This document shows, piece by piece, positions 51,673-61,215 of a stretch of DNA of 64,000 nucleotides. A program made the translations under genes and the position numbers. Positions within the stretch are counted from its first letter, which is position 1; the number at the start of each line of letters is the position of its first letter. Source of the DNA: Bacillus sp. FJAT-27264 (GTDB taxonomy: Bacteria; Bacillota; Bacilli; Paenibacillales; Paenibacillaceae); NCBI RefSeq assembly GCF_001682855.1, contig NZ_MAQW01000023.1, positions 639,717 through 703,716 of the forward strand. Reading direction: 5' to 3'. The notes beneath the pieces are model-generated. The model saw only the letters and a program-made list of their open reading frames with translations. It was not told the DNA's origin and searched no databases.

Positions 51673-52698
51673 TTGCGCAGATCAGCATTTCTTATCATTA
51701 TTATGCTACTACTTGTTACGTCTGCGTCTCCTGCTAACGGAGAGGAGGCGGGGCCGCAGCGTATTCAGCTGTCCTTTGCAGGTGATATCCTGCTGGACGG
51801 CTTCGTGGGTGAGCAAATTGCCCGCTATGGGGCGAATTATCCATTCGCGAAAGTGGCGCCGGTTCTCAAGAAGGCAGATATGGCTTTCGCAAATCTGGAG
51901 ACGCCGGTATCTATCCGGGGGACGCCTTCACAGAAAAGCTTTGTTTTTCGTTCTAATCCCTCAGCTTTGAGCGGGCTAGTCTTTGCCGGCATTGACGGTG
52001 TGACCCTGGCTAATAATCATATTCTGGATTACGGCAAGACGGCAATGCTGGACACGCTGATTCATCTGGACAGAAATGGAATAGGACATACCGGTGCAGG
52101 CGCCGACATCAAGCAAGCGTTTAAGCCTTTTGTGAAGACCATAAAAGGGAAGCGGATCGCTGTGCTTGGCGTCAGCCGCGTGCTCCCCAGCCCTTCCTGG
52201 TATGCGGGGCCCTCTACTCCGGGTGCGGCTTCGGCGTATACGCTAGAGCCCCTGCTGAGCGAGATTAGAGCCTCATCCAAGGCCAATGATTTCACGGTTG
52301 TGTACATCCACTGGAACGAGGAATTCAAGGATTACCCGGAGAAATATGCCCGCACCCTGGCCAAGCAGATCATTGACAGCGGAGCTGACATGATTGTAGG
52401 CGCGCATAGCCATTGTCTGATGGGCATTGAGTATTACAAGCACAAGCCCATCTATTATTCGCTAGGCAACTTCGTGTTTAACCGTTCCACCCGTGGAGGG
52501 GATAAGACGCTTCATTCCATGCTGCTCAACATTGAGCTCAAGGGCTCGGATATGACGGGCCGGATCACTCCCGTGAAAATAATCGCGGGCCAGCCCAATT
52601 TTATGGGGCCGGATTATAATGCTCAGACGATACAGCGCCTCAACAAGCTTTCGTATAATGCGAAGATTAATTCGTTGGGGGAGGTACGGGAGAAGTAA
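51673..52698 (+). CDS. CapA-family secreted metallophosphoesterase-like protein
   Basis: A 341-residue protein with a signal peptide (LRRSAFLIIIMLLLVTSASPANG) and a PGA_cap domain: SFAGDILLDG, FANLETPVS, LANNHILDYG, VVYIHWNEEF and MIVGAHSH, a set of His/Asp ligands like those of CapA proteins. CapA is tied to poly-gamma-glutamate capsule in Bacillus, but most CapA-like proteins have no known role. The start is a TTG at 51673 with AAAGGGG 8 bases upstream; no other start candidate is as well placed. Confidence 0.85.
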   Translation: MRRSAFLIIIMLLLVTSASPANGEEAGPQRIQLSFAGDILLDGFVGEQIARYGANYPFAKVAPVLKKADMAFANLETPVSIRGTPSQKSFVFRSNPSALSGLVFAGIDGVTLANNHILDYGKTAMLDTLIHLDRNGIGHTGAGADIKQAFKPFVKTIKGKRIAVLGVSRVLPSPSWYAGPSTPGAASAYTLEPLLSEIRASSKANDFTVVYIHWNEEFKDYPEKYARTLAKQIIDSGADMIVGAHSHCLMGIEYYKHKPIYYSLGNFVFNRSTRGGDKTLHSMLLNIELKGSDMTGRITPVKIIAGQPNFMGPDYNAQTIQRLNKLSYNAKINSLGEVREK

Positions 52699-52743
52699 GA
52701 TTTCTCCGCCTCAGAATTTGTACTAAAGCGGCAATGACAAACT

Positions 52744-52787
52744 GGGTGTCTCATTCACCATGCTCGATGGTGATGAGACACCCTTTT
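52744..52787. terminator. Bidirectional terminator between the CapA-like and nitroreductase genes
   Basis: GGGTGTCTCATTCACCAT (52744-52761) and ATGGTGATGAGACACCC (52767-52783) form an almost perfect stem followed by TTTT. Confidence 0.85.
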
Positions 52788-52818
52788 GCTTAGCACCAGC
52801 AGGTTTACGGCTGAGTGC

Positions 52819-53382
52819 CTATTCGTGCACCGTGAGCCGAGCTTCTGCCGGAGTACGCGGTTTGGCTGGCGGGATCACCTCAGGATAGCCGATATGCAAC
52901 ACGCCTACGATTTTCTCGCCTGGAGCTACGCCGACGGCTTCCCGGAAGAACGGGGCGAACATGTAAGGATTGGTCTTCCACACGACACCGAGCCCCTGCT
53001 CCCATGCTGCGAGCTGAAAGCTCTGAATCCAGCTGCACACGGCGCCGAAGTCCTCCGTCCACTGCTTGTCCCGCGGGTCTTCCTGCATGACGACAATGAG
53101 GTGAACCGGAATCGTCATATATTCCTTCCGCCGCTGAATCTCGTATTTCTCCCGTTCTTCGTGCGACATGGCGCCGAGCACGGCTTCTGTAAAGGTCTCC
53201 CGGGCAGCACCCTTGTATTGAATAAAGCGCCAGGGCTCCCGGAGCGCGTGGTTTGGCGCCCAGTTGGCGGTGTTCATGAGAGAGAGCAGCAGCTCCTGTG
53301 GAACAGGCGTACTCTTGTACTGCCGGATACTCCGACGTTCCCGAATCGCTTGTGCAACGGGAGAAGCGGGGGAGTTATTCAT
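52819..53382 (-). CDS. Nitroreductase-family protein
   Basis: A 187-residue FMN-dependent nitroreductase-like protein. RERRSIRQYKSTPVPQELL is the family's N-terminal FMN-binding motif, and NWAPNHALREPWRFI is also conserved. It should reduce nitro compounds or quinones using NAD(P)H. The start is at 53382 because AGGAGG lies 8 bases before it; the ATG at 53406 has no site. The substrate is unknown. Confidence 0.88.
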   Translation of the reverse strand: MNNSPASPVAQAIRERRSIRQYKSTPVPQELLLSLMNTANWAPNHALREPWRFIQYKGAARETFTEAVLGAMSHEEREKYEIQRRKEYMTIPVHLIVVMQEDPRDKQWTEDFGAVCSWIQSFQLAAWEQGLGVVWKTNPYMFAPFFREAVGVAPGEKIVGVLHIGYPEVIPPAKPRTPAEARLTVHE

Positions 53383-53609
53383 TTTCTGTGCCTCCTGTAT
53401 ACCCATGTTATATACGTGACTTTGTCAATTATACTATATGAAATGGATTGAAATCTAAAGTTCTGCAGAGAGAAGTCAATCGGAATTGATACATTTGTTA
53501 AGGATTTATCTATTGTAATGTAAATGTTTTATGATCATTTTATATATATTCTATAAATAGCTTTCAATGAAAGGTATTTTCATATAAAATAAGTTACGAA
53601 ATCTTAACT

Positions 53610-53650
53610 TTGTCGAAAAAACACAGGTCTTTGTCGAAAATGTTGTCGAT
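53610..53650 (+). promoter_or_regulatory. Three Spo0A-box-like sites upstream of abrB
   Basis: TTGTCGAA at 53610-53617 and 53631-53638, and TTGTCGAT at 53643-53650, match the Spo0A box (TTGTCGAA) on the same strand. The abrB promoter of Bacillus subtilis is a known target of Spo0A repression. Here the boxes lie 27 bases and more upstream of the -35. Occupancy could repress or modulate transcription. Confidence 0.7.
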
Positions 53651-53676
53651 AAATATCAAAAAATGTAGAAATAAAA

Positions 53677-53705
53677 TTGACAGGAAAGAAATAGCACCTT
53701 ACAAT
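53677..53705 (+). promoter_or_regulatory. SigA promoter of abrB
   Basis: TTGACA (53677-53682), a 17-base spacer and TACAAT (53700-53705), about 95 bases before the start codon. Confidence 0.8.
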
Positions 53706-53800
53706 GCAGATATGGCGTAATCATTACTACTTTATAGAAGCTTTGATAGCTTTTAACTCTAGTGATTATTTAGGTGTTATTTCAAGGGAGGATACTTAAG

Positions 53801-54055
53801 ATGAAAGCAACAGGAATTGTAAGAAAAGTAGATGAACTGGGACGTATCGTGATTCCAATTGAACTGCGTAGAACAATGGGAATTGACATAAAAGACCCGC
53901 TCGAAATCTTCGTTGATGGCGAAAAGATCATTCTCAGAAAATATGAGCCTACCTGCATCTTCTCCGGCAGCGCGGAAAACCTGATCAACTTCAAAGGTAA
54001 AATGGTCAGCAAAGATGTTCTTGACGAGCTGATTTCAAGTTTCGACAGAATCTAA
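53801..54055 (+). CDS. abrB: AbrB-family transition-state regulator
   Basis: An 84-residue swapped-hairpin AbrB protein with MKATGIVRKVDELGRIVIPIELRRTMGI, the full DNA-binding motif. The C-terminal CIFSGSAENL and later FKGKMVSKDVLDELI stretches match AbrB/Abh-type proteins of Bacilli. It represses stationary-phase and sporulation genes during growth. The start is at 53801 because GGGAGG lies 9-10 bases before it; a TTG-type extension to 53774 is unlikely. Promoter and Spo0A boxes lie upstream. A terminator follows at 54094-54137. Confidence 0.92.
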   Translation: MKATGIVRKVDELGRIVIPIELRRTMGIDIKDPLEIFVDGEKIILRKYEPTCIFSGSAENLINFKGKMVSKDVLDELISSFDRI

Positions 54056-54093
54056 TTCAATTTCCGGTCCGTCCGGGAATGTTCCGCCTATAG

Positions 54094-54137
54094 AGGCCGG
54101 TTCGCAGCACAGTATTGTGCTTGTTGACCGGCCTTTT
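54094..54137 (+). terminator. Terminator after abrB
   Basis: AGGCCGGT (54094-54101) pairs with ACCGGCCT (54127-54134), enclosing GCACAgtatTGTGC, followed by TTT. Confidence 0.85.
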
Positions 54138-54249
54138 GTCATACTTTAAATAAAAACAAGACAGTAAACGATTGATTTATCCTTCGCTATCCTGGCGACT
54201 TTCCTATATCATAGAATGCATAAATACAGCATAAGAAAGGAGTTACTTC

Positions 54250-54966
54250 ATGAGTCAGGAAGAAACCAAGTTTGAACATAACGAGCAGATCCCGCAGCTA
54301 AAGAGGCCGGAAGCGGTCATCTTCGATATGGACGGGACCTTGTTCCAGACGGAAAGCCTGCTGCTGCCGGCCTATCACAAAATGTTCGACATTTTGCGCG
54401 AGGAAGGATTATTTACAGGACTGACACCACCGGAGGAACGTATCCTTGGAAGTCTCGGCATGTTGCTGGATCAAATCTGGAAGATTGTAATGCCGGAGGC
54501 TGGAGAGAACGTACATCGCCGCGCGGATGAACTGCTGCTGCAGTTGGAGATTGAAGGTCTTGAGGCTGGGAATACGCTGCTTTATCCGCAGGTGGCAGAG
54601 ACACTTGTGGCGTTAAAAGAGCGTGGGGTGCGTCTGTTCGTGGCCAGCAACGGTCTACAGGACTACATCCACAGCATTGTAGTAGTGCATGAATTAAAGG
54701 ACCTGTTCGAGGGCTTGTACAGTGCAGGCGGGCAAGGAACAGCAACCAAGACGGACCTGGTGCGCATTCTGCTGGACAATCATGGGATTAGCAGCGCGTG
54801 GATGGTGGGAGACCGTTCTTCCGATGTAGAGGCGGGTAAAGGAAACGGTCAGACTGTGATTGGCTGCGCCTACGCAGGCTTCGGGCGTCAAGATGAGCTG
54901 AAGGGCTCCGATGTGATTATCAATTCTATGGCCGAGCTGCTGGAGCTTTATGACAATGCGGAATAA
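54250..54966 (+). CDS. HAD-superfamily hydrolase
   Basis: A 238-residue HAD-IA phosphatase. Motif I is FDMDGTLFQ with the nucleophile Asp near residue 26. Motif II is VASNG, the motif III Lys is in GTATKTDLV, and motif IV is MVGDRSSDVEAG. An N-terminal extension (1-20) is charged. The substrate is unknown. AAAGGAG lies before the ATG. A hairpin follows at 55070-55116, facing a convergent gene. It is a different subfamily from the HAD protein at 222-848. Confidence 0.88.
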   Translation: MSQEETKFEHNEQIPQLKRPEAVIFDMDGTLFQTESLLLPAYHKMFDILREEGLFTGLTPPEERILGSLGMLLDQIWKIVMPEAGENVHRRADELLLQLEIEGLEAGNTLLYPQVAETLVALKERGVRLFVASNGLQDYIHSIVVVHELKDLFEGLYSAGGQGTATKTDLVRILLDNHGISSAWMVGDRSSDVEAGKGNGQTVIGCAYAGFGRQDELKGSDVIINSMAELLELYDNAE

Positions 54967-55069
54967 AGAAGTTTGACTTTGACTGCTTTAACGCTGTTTC
55001 TAATATAGAATGCATAAAAATAATTTTACTCATTATAGCGGTTGAAATCTGGCGATAGCCTGCAACTTA

Positions 55070-55116
55070 ACAGAGCCTTCATATCCACGTTCAAACCGTG
55101 GGTATGGAGGCTCTGT
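55070..55116. terminator. Long hairpin between convergent genes
   Basis: ACAGAGCCTTCATATCCACG and CGTGGGTATGGAGGCTCTGT pair over 20 bp with two G-U wobbles. There is no clear T-run, so termination is less certain. Confidence 0.55.
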
Positions 55117-55161
55117 CTGTAATCAGGCGTTTTGCGGGGATAAGCAGGGAGCCATTAGCCA

Positions 55162-57498
55162 TTAATCTGGCTCTTGCTTGTTCAGCTTCCTGTAGAGCGC
55201 CGGCGTGACGCCAAATTTCTTCTTGAACGCGACGTAGAACGTATTCAAGGAAGTGAAGCCGTACTTTTGAATAATTGGCTCAATCGGCTCATCGCTGGAG
55301 ATCAATTCTTGGCAGATGATCTGGAGTCTTTTCTCCGAAATCGTCTCGGTGATCGATCGTTTGGTCTCGATCTTGTACAGATTACGCAAATAATTGACGG
55401 AGAAGCCAAGCTCGTCGGCTAGCATTTTGGTAGTCAGATTGGCATCTGTCAGATAATGATCGATCCGCCTGTCCACTTCAGTGACCAGGGTTGCCTTCTT
55501 GGATGCGCTGCGCGCCAGGATAATCTCCTCCAGCGTTCTACTGGACAGGTCTTTCATCCATATGCCCAATGCTTCCAAGGTCTCCAGCTTTGCGATCTGG
55601 TTCTCAATTGAGGTCAATCCCCACGCACTGGACAGCACGGCATGCGGGGTGGATTCCTGTAGCGAGCGGCGGATGTACATGAAGAAGGTGATCAGCGACA
55701 TTTTACATTCAAAATAAGGGCGGGCTTTCAGTAAATCCAGAGCGCTGTCCATCGTCTCAAGCAGAACTTCGGTACTGCCCTTCTGAAGTGCCTGTGACAA
55801 CTGGCGATCCAGGACCAGGGGCATTTCGAACAGCTCGCTGGGAAGTCCCTCATTAACCTCATCTGTAATCAGAGTGCCGTGTCCCAACCTGAAGCGCTCC
55901 TGGGTCATTTCATAGGCTGTCAGGTAGCCTTCATGCAGCTCAGCTAACCCTTCCAGATATCTTCCGCATGCCACAGTGGTACTGATGGACAAATACTGCA
56001 GGACTAGCCGCTGAGATTCGCTGAGAATCCCTTTGAAGGCAGCCATAGACTGGCTCTTATCGATCGGTAAAATGACGGCAATATGGTCATTGCCCATATC
56101 TGCGGTATGAAGCTGTCCTTCGAAAGCAGACTGCAGCGATTCTTCAATAATATTGGCGATGGCAAACCGGAGCAGCCGCCGGTCCTTTCTCGAATAAGTC
56201 TTGGTGAAATGCATGAAATGGTCTATTCGGAAGATAGCCACAGCCAGATGTTCCTCCGGCATAGAAAGATCCAGCTCATGGTTGGCTTTGCGGACCTCCG
56301 TTATGGAGTAGGCCCGGCCTTCCAGCAGTTCACGTATAAAGCGCTCCCGCCCCAGATATTTATTCTCCCGCTCATATTCGGTCAGTTCATTGATTCTTTC
56401 CACCTGTGAGACAAATACATTGGACAAATAGACCAATTCATTCGAGTCCTTCTGATTGTCCTGCATCTCCGTTTGGTGCTGCTTCATGACTGTCTGTACA
56501 AGCTCCTGAATCGGTGAATAGACCCTTCTCGATAAGAACACAATCACCCACAATGAGGCGAAGAACAGACCGATGAACAGTAGGAAAGTCAGGTTGCGCA
56601 GGAAAGTGATTTTATGGAGAATAACGGATTTCGGAATGCTCTCGAAAAAAGTCCAGTTTTGGATACCGTTAATGGATGTATTGGCGTGAATCAGCATTTG
56701 CTCCGGCTGGTCTTGCGGCTTGTATAGCCTCCAGCCATCTGTGGCGATGTCCCTGGCGCTGCCGAAATCCATGATCTGCTGACTTGTCATGGGAACGGTG
56801 CTGTAGATGAGTTCGTTCCGGTCATTAAGGACGAATAGATTGCTTTGCAGGGAACTGCTGTTATTTTGCAAGAGTGTCATGATACTGTCGGCATCGACAT
56901 TGAGCACGAACGCTGAGATGGATTTTCCAGTCTCATAAGGCACGATGGCTGTAATAATTCTCTTATCTTTGACGGTGCTCAGTGGCAGCTCAATCGTGCG
57001 CGAAATCAGGAACGGCCCGTCTGTGATTTTGCGCGCATGCAGTCTCTGAAGTACCTCTTGGTCATAGAAGTCCGTGAAGGTGCTGAGGCCTAATCGTGAA
57101 TCGACTACATTCTGCGTGTAGTCATTAATGAGATATACAGAATCGATGGAAGGGTTGCCGTTCTTCACGTTCATAAGCCGGCTCCATACCGTATAAGTCT
57201 CAAAATCGCTGTGCTCCTCTGACAGGGCATAGGCTTCCAATTGCACATCGGAACTGGAGGAATAGGCATAGTTGATAGACCATTCCATTAACTGGGTCGT
57301 ATTTCGCGAGCCGTTGATCAGAAGGGACTGGGAGTGGTCTCCAATCTCCTTCAGCAGTGTCCTGGAGGACATCGAGTAGAGGGCGATTAGTGAGAGCGCC
57401 AGGAACAGAACATTGGCACTGACAAAATAAATAATGATCTTCATAAAGGTTGTCTGCGGTTTCAAGACCGTCCAGCGAAATAGCTTGAATTCTGACAT
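55162..57498 (-). CDS. Membrane Cache-domain AraC-type regulator
   Basis: A 778-residue protein with two membrane spans (about 15-37 and 286-310), an extracytoplasmic Cache-like sensory domain between them, a HAMP-like linker, a middle domain and a C-terminal AraC helix-turn-helix pair. The C-terminus includes LADELGFSVNYLRNLYKIET and IIQKYGFTSLNTFYVAFKKKFGVTP. Such regulators sense sugars outside the cell and switch on a nearby ABC transporter. The start is at 57498 because AGGGGAA lies before it. It is divergent from the permease gene at 57732, its likely target. Confidence 0.88.
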   Translation of the reverse strand: MSEFKLFRWTVLKPQTTFMKIIIYFVSANVLFLALSLIALYSMSSRTLLKEIGDHSQSLLINGSRNTTQLMEWSINYAYSSSSDVQLEAYALSEEHSDFETYTVWSRLMNVKNGNPSIDSVYLINDYTQNVVDSRLGLSTFTDFYDQEVLQRLHARKITDGPFLISRTIELPLSTVKDKRIITAIVPYETGKSISAFVLNVDADSIMTLLQNNSSSLQSNLFVLNDRNELIYSTVPMTSQQIMDFGSARDIATDGWRLYKPQDQPEQMLIHANTSINGIQNWTFFESIPKSVILHKITFLRNLTFLLFIGLFFASLWVIVFLSRRVYSPIQELVQTVMKQHQTEMQDNQKDSNELVYLSNVFVSQVERINELTEYERENKYLGRERFIRELLEGRAYSITEVRKANHELDLSMPEEHLAVAIFRIDHFMHFTKTYSRKDRRLLRFAIANIIEESLQSAFEGQLHTADMGNDHIAVILPIDKSQSMAAFKGILSESQRLVLQYLSISTTVACGRYLEGLAELHEGYLTAYEMTQERFRLGHGTLITDEVNEGLPSELFEMPLVLDRQLSQALQKGSTEVLLETMDSALDLLKARPYFECKMSLITFFMYIRRSLQESTPHAVLSSAWGLTSIENQIAKLETLEALGIWMKDLSSRTLEEIILARSASKKATLVTEVDRRIDHYLTDANLTTKMLADELGFSVNYLRNLYKIETKRSITETISEKRLQIICQELISSDEPIEPIIQKYGFTSLNTFYVAFKKKFGVTPALYRKLNKQEPD

Positions 57499-57731
57499 AA
57501 GATGATTCCCCTGACCATTGCTATCATTATAAAAGACAGGTCTCATTATAGCATAAAAGGGCTTTCATTCTAGGGAATCGATGATTCCTGCAAAGGTGAT
57601 GTTTTCGGGAAAAACGGAGATTGAAGCATGTAGTAACCCGCGTTAAATTCTGCAATTGCGGCCCGGCGCCCTCCTTGATATCGTTTGTGTCAGACAATTT
57701 CACGATTGATTCAACGAGGGGGTATCAGAGA

Positions 57732-58670
57732 ATGCAATATCTTCAGAAACGAGGGATGAGGTATAAGCTGCAGCAGATCGTACGCAGTCCTTTTTTATAC
57801 GGGATGGCTGTTCCGGGCTTACTCTTCTTTCTTGTATTCAGTTATTTTCCGATTTACGGGATTATGATTGCGTTCAAGGATTACGATTATTCAAAAGGAA
57901 TTACAGGAAGCGATTGGGTCGGCTTCCGCAACTTCAATTATTTCTTTACATCCAATGACTTCTGGGTGATCCTGCGCAACACGCTGCTGTTGAACATTCT
58001 GTTCATAACATTCACGACGTTGGCAGCTGTTGTAATTGCCCTGATGTTCAACGAAATTCGCAACAAGTATTTTAAAAGAATCTCGCAGTCTCTGATTTTC
58101 CTTCCATACTTTATGTCATGGATTGTTATTGGGATGCTGGTGCAATCCTTTCTCGGCGGGGAACAGCCCCCGGTGAATACTTGGATTCAGAATCTGGGCT
58201 TCGAGCCGATCAACTGGATGTTTGAGCCTGCGGTCTGGCCGTGGCTGCTGACAATCATCCGCGTCTGGCAGGGGGCAGGCTACCTGTCGATTATTTTCCT
58301 GGCGGCGATCACAGGCATTTCCGAGGATTTGTATGAAGCGGCCCGGATAGACGGTGCTTCTAAAATGCAGATCCTGATGCGGATTACAGTGCCGCTTCTG
58401 GTGCCGACGATTTCGGTGATGACGCTGCTGTCTGTCGGCAAGATTTTTAATGGGGACTTTGCAATGATCTATGCCATTATCGGTGACAACTCGCTGCTGT
58501 ATCCGACGACAGATGTTATTGATACCTTTGTCTTCCGTTCGATGAGACAGCTGCATGACTTCGGCATGTCTTCTGCAGTGGGCTTATTCCAGTCCGTGAT
58601 GGGTCTGATCTTCGTTGTAGCCGCTAATGCGATTACGCGCAAAATGTCCAAAGAATCTGCTTTATTCTAG
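57732..58670 (+). CDS. Sugar ABC permease, LplB-like
   Basis: A 312-residue membrane protein of the LplB/MalF type, with six spans. The first is LYGMAVPGLLFFLVFSYFPI and the EAA loop is EDLYEAARIDGASKMQILMRITVPLL. It works with the following permease and the lipoprotein at 59637. The start is at 57732, 10 bases after GAGGGGG; an ATG at 57621 has no site. It opens an operon of four or five genes for sugar import. Confidence 0.92.
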   Translation: MQYLQKRGMRYKLQQIVRSPFLYGMAVPGLLFFLVFSYFPIYGIMIAFKDYDYSKGITGSDWVGFRNFNYFFTSNDFWVILRNTLLLNILFITFTTLAAVVIALMFNEIRNKYFKRISQSLIFLPYFMSWIVIGMLVQSFLGGEQPPVNTWIQNLGFEPINWMFEPAVWPWLLTIIRVWQGAGYLSIIFLAAITGISEDLYEAARIDGASKMQILMRITVPLLVPTISVMTLLSVGKIFNGDFAMIYAIIGDNSLLYPTTDVIDTFVFRSMRQLHDFGMSSAVGLFQSVMGLIFVVAANAITRKMSKESALF

Positions 58671-58681
58671 GAGGGGGAACC

Positions 58682-59560
58682 ATGAAACAAACGTTGTCCG
58701 ACCGCATATTTTCCGTGGCCGCCTATGTCATTCTCATTTTATTTACGATCTTTTGCATCATTCCCTTTCTATTGATGATTATCGGGTCGTTCACCAAAGA
58801 GAGTGAGCTGATCGTTCACGGGTACACGCTATTCCCGAAAGAGTTCTCTACGGCGGCTTATAAAGCACTGTTGAACTCCGATGCTTTGTATCAAGGGTAT
58901 GGTGTGACGGTACTCATTACAGTGGTGGGTACGCTCTCCGCCCTGTGTATTTCGGCAATGCTGGCCTACTCGCTGTCTAATAAGCGAAATGTGCTGCAGA
59001 CACCGCTCTTGCTCTATTGCTATCTGCCCATGCTGTTCTCGGGCGGGATCATTCCGTTCTATATTGTAGTCACCCAGTGGCTGCATCTGCAAAATAGCAT
59101 TTGGGCGCTCATACTCCCGCTGCTCTGTCAGCCGTTCCTGGTCTTTCTCCTTGTCAGCTTCTTCCGGACGGTTCCGGATGAACTGGAGGAGGCAGCCCGG
59201 ATAGATGGTGCGAACGAAATGCGGGTGTTCTTCCAGATTATTATTCCGATCTCCAAGCCGATCCTGGCATCGGTCGGTCTGTTCTACGCCCTTAACTACT
59301 GGAATGACTGGTTCATGGGTCTGATGTTCGTCGATAATGAGAAGCTCTTCCCGCTGCAGCTAATCCTGCGCCGGATGGTATCGAACATGGAAGCGGCGAA
59401 GAATCTGATTCCGTCCGCTGCCGCCATCTCTACTGATGCGCCGACCTATGGTGTAAGAATGGCCACGACAATGCTGACGATTGGCCCAATTATTCTGCTG
59501 TACCCGATGCTGCAAAAGTATTTCGTCAAAGGGTTGACGGTCGGGGCGGTTAAGGGGTAA
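58682..59560 (+). CDS. Sugar ABC permease, YtcP/LplC-like
   Basis: A 292-residue membrane protein with six predicted spans, the MalG type. It starts MKQTLSDRIFSVAAYVILIL and has the EAA loop ELEEAARIDGANEMRVFFQIIIPIS. It is the partner of the LplB-like protein. A gap of 11 bases separates them, with AGGAGGGGG upstream. No ATPase gene lies in the window; a shared MsmX-type ATPase is usual for this kind of importer. Confidence 0.92.
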   Translation: MKQTLSDRIFSVAAYVILILFTIFCIIPFLLMIIGSFTKESELIVHGYTLFPKEFSTAAYKALLNSDALYQGYGVTVLITVVGTLSALCISAMLAYSLSNKRNVLQTPLLLYCYLPMLFSGGIIPFYIVVTQWLHLQNSIWALILPLLCQPFLVFLLVSFFRTVPDELEEAARIDGANEMRVFFQIIIPISKPILASVGLFYALNYWNDWFMGLMFVDNEKLFPLQLILRRMVSNMEAAKNLIPSAAAISTDAPTYGVRMATTMLTIGPIILLYPMLQKYFVKGLTVGAVKG

Positions 59561-59636
59561 GCATATTCTCGGTATTAGCCGGGCAACAACCGGTTAAACG
59601 CATATAGCCTTATACATTAAGAGGAGGGTTACAGAA

Positions 59637-61175
59637 ATGGCGCGAACAAAAGTGCTTGGCACCATGATGGCAGGGGGATTGTCATTATCATTGCTGCTGT
59701 CAGGATGTGGAGGCGGCAATAATAATGCAGCTTCGGGCAGCAATAACACAGGTGGGAAGAATGCACCCGTCTCCACTGCCGGATCTAAAGAAGTCGTTGA
59801 ATTGAAGGCCTATTTCCCGGGTGATAAACCGTCCGGCTTCGAGGATGTTCTCAAGGCGGTAAATGAAAAGATGAAGGCGGACAATGTGGGAGCTTCGCTC
59901 AATATCAATTTCCTTCCTTGGTCCGACTATGGTAATTCGGTTTCTGTCAAAATGTCCGCAGGTGAAAGCTTTGATATGTATCTTGATGCGCCGTGGCTGT
60001 CACTGTCGCAGATGGTGGCCAGCGGCTCCATTATTCCGCTCGACGATCTTATTGCTTCCCGCAAGGAACTGAAGGATTCCATTCCGCAGCAAATGTGGGA
60101 TGCCAACAAATTCGGCGGCAAAATCATGGGAATACCGCTGGGTACAACTCAGGGCGCACTCTACGGCTTCATGATCCGCAAAGACCTGCGTGAGAAATAT
60201 GGCATGCCGGAGCTGAAAACCGTGGCTGATGTTGAGAAGTTCCTGTACACCGTCAAGGAAAAAGAAACAGCCATCAAGCCTTTTGTCATTGACGGACGCA
60301 AAGCCGATAAGCTGGCGATCATTTTCAGCGATGATTTGAATACGGGCAAGGTCAGCGATCTGGAAACCTCCGTGCCGATGTTCTATTACAATCTGAACGA
60401 CAAGAAGGTAGTCGGCGCATGGGATACCGCTTCGCTGGACCAGTCGTTTGAACGGGCGACAACATTCTATAAGGACGGCATTCTGTCCAAGAACATTGCT
60501 CAGGAGCAAAATGCGCAAACCCTGTTCAACCAAGGGAAATACGCAGCAACCTTCTATACCGCCGATGGCGTTGAGGGTCTGAAGTATTTGGATGCTCTGA
60601 AGAATCAAGGCGCGGAGCTTGAGGTTGTAGTGCCGAACGATGAATCGTCGAAGCCGTATTCAACCTTCCAGCAATGGAATTTCCTTGCTGTTCCTAAGGC
60701 CTCTAAACATGCGGAGCAGGTTATGGATGTGGCCAACTGGCTTTCGATCAAAGAAAACCATGATCTGCTCGAATATGGGGTAGAAGGCAAGGATTGGGAA
60801 GCTGCAGGAGATACAGGCTACAAGTCGCTCTCTAATTATGCTTTCCCTGGCTATGTACTAACCTGGCGCCCGAATCTGGTCCGCACACCGGATAATATGC
60901 TGCCGGGAGATAAGGAGTGGTACACCAAGGCCAGCGAATCCGACACCTTTAATGTAAGTCCGATTACAGGCTTCAGCTTCGAAGCGGATCAGGTGAAGAC
61001 GGAGTATGCCAAGACTACACCATTCTTCGATTCAGTATTCCTGCCTTTGGCTCAAGGTGTACTGCCTGCAGACAAAGGCCAAGCAATGCTGAAGGATAAA
61101 ATTCTTGGTGTCGGTGGACAAAAAGTGCTGGATGAAATTCAGAAGCAGATCGATGCCGTGACCGCAGGAAAATAA
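59637..61175 (+). CDS. Sugar ABC transporter lipoprotein
   Basis: A 512-residue extracellular solute-binding protein of family 1. A signal peptide with lipobox LSGC (LSLLLSGCGGG) near residue 22 is followed by a short Asn/Ser linker. Domain motifs include FLPWSDYGNSVSVKMSAGESFD and the C-terminal FSFEADQVKTEYAKTTPFF. It captures an oligosaccharide for the two permeases before it. GAGGAGG lies before the ATG. Confidence 0.92.
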   Translation: MARTKVLGTMMAGGLSLSLLLSGCGGGNNNAASGSNNTGGKNAPVSTAGSKEVVELKAYFPGDKPSGFEDVLKAVNEKMKADNVGASLNINFLPWSDYGNSVSVKMSAGESFDMYLDAPWLSLSQMVASGSIIPLDDLIASRKELKDSIPQQMWDANKFGGKIMGIPLGTTQGALYGFMIRKDLREKYGMPELKTVADVEKFLYTVKEKETAIKPFVIDGRKADKLAIIFSDDLNTGKVSDLETSVPMFYYNLNDKKVVGAWDTASLDQSFERATTFYKDGILSKNIAQEQNAQTLFNQGKYAATFYTADGVEGLKYLDALKNQGAELEVVVPNDESSKPYSTFQQWNFLAVPKASKHAEQVMDVANWLSIKENHDLLEYGVEGKDWEAAGDTGYKSLSNYAFPGYVLTWRPNLVRTPDNMLPGDKEWYTKASESDTFNVSPITGFSFEADQVKTEYAKTTPFFDSVFLPLAQGVLPADKGQAMLKDKILGVGGQKVLDEIQKQIDAVTAGK

Positions 61176-61215
61176 ATAACTTTCAACAGAAACCAGCCAT
61201 GAAAGAGGAGAGCGA

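Larger units (their letters stand above)
53407..53800. other. AT-rich intergenic region upstream of abrB
   Basis: This gap of about 400 bases holds the regulatory region of abrB: three TTGTCGA sites and a SigA promoter, listed separately. No gene was found in it. Confidence 0.6.

Noticed and set aside
52786..53451. 221-codon plus-strand reading frame opposite the nitroreductase gene
   Set aside because: The nitroreductase on the minus strand has clear family motifs, so this is a shadow.
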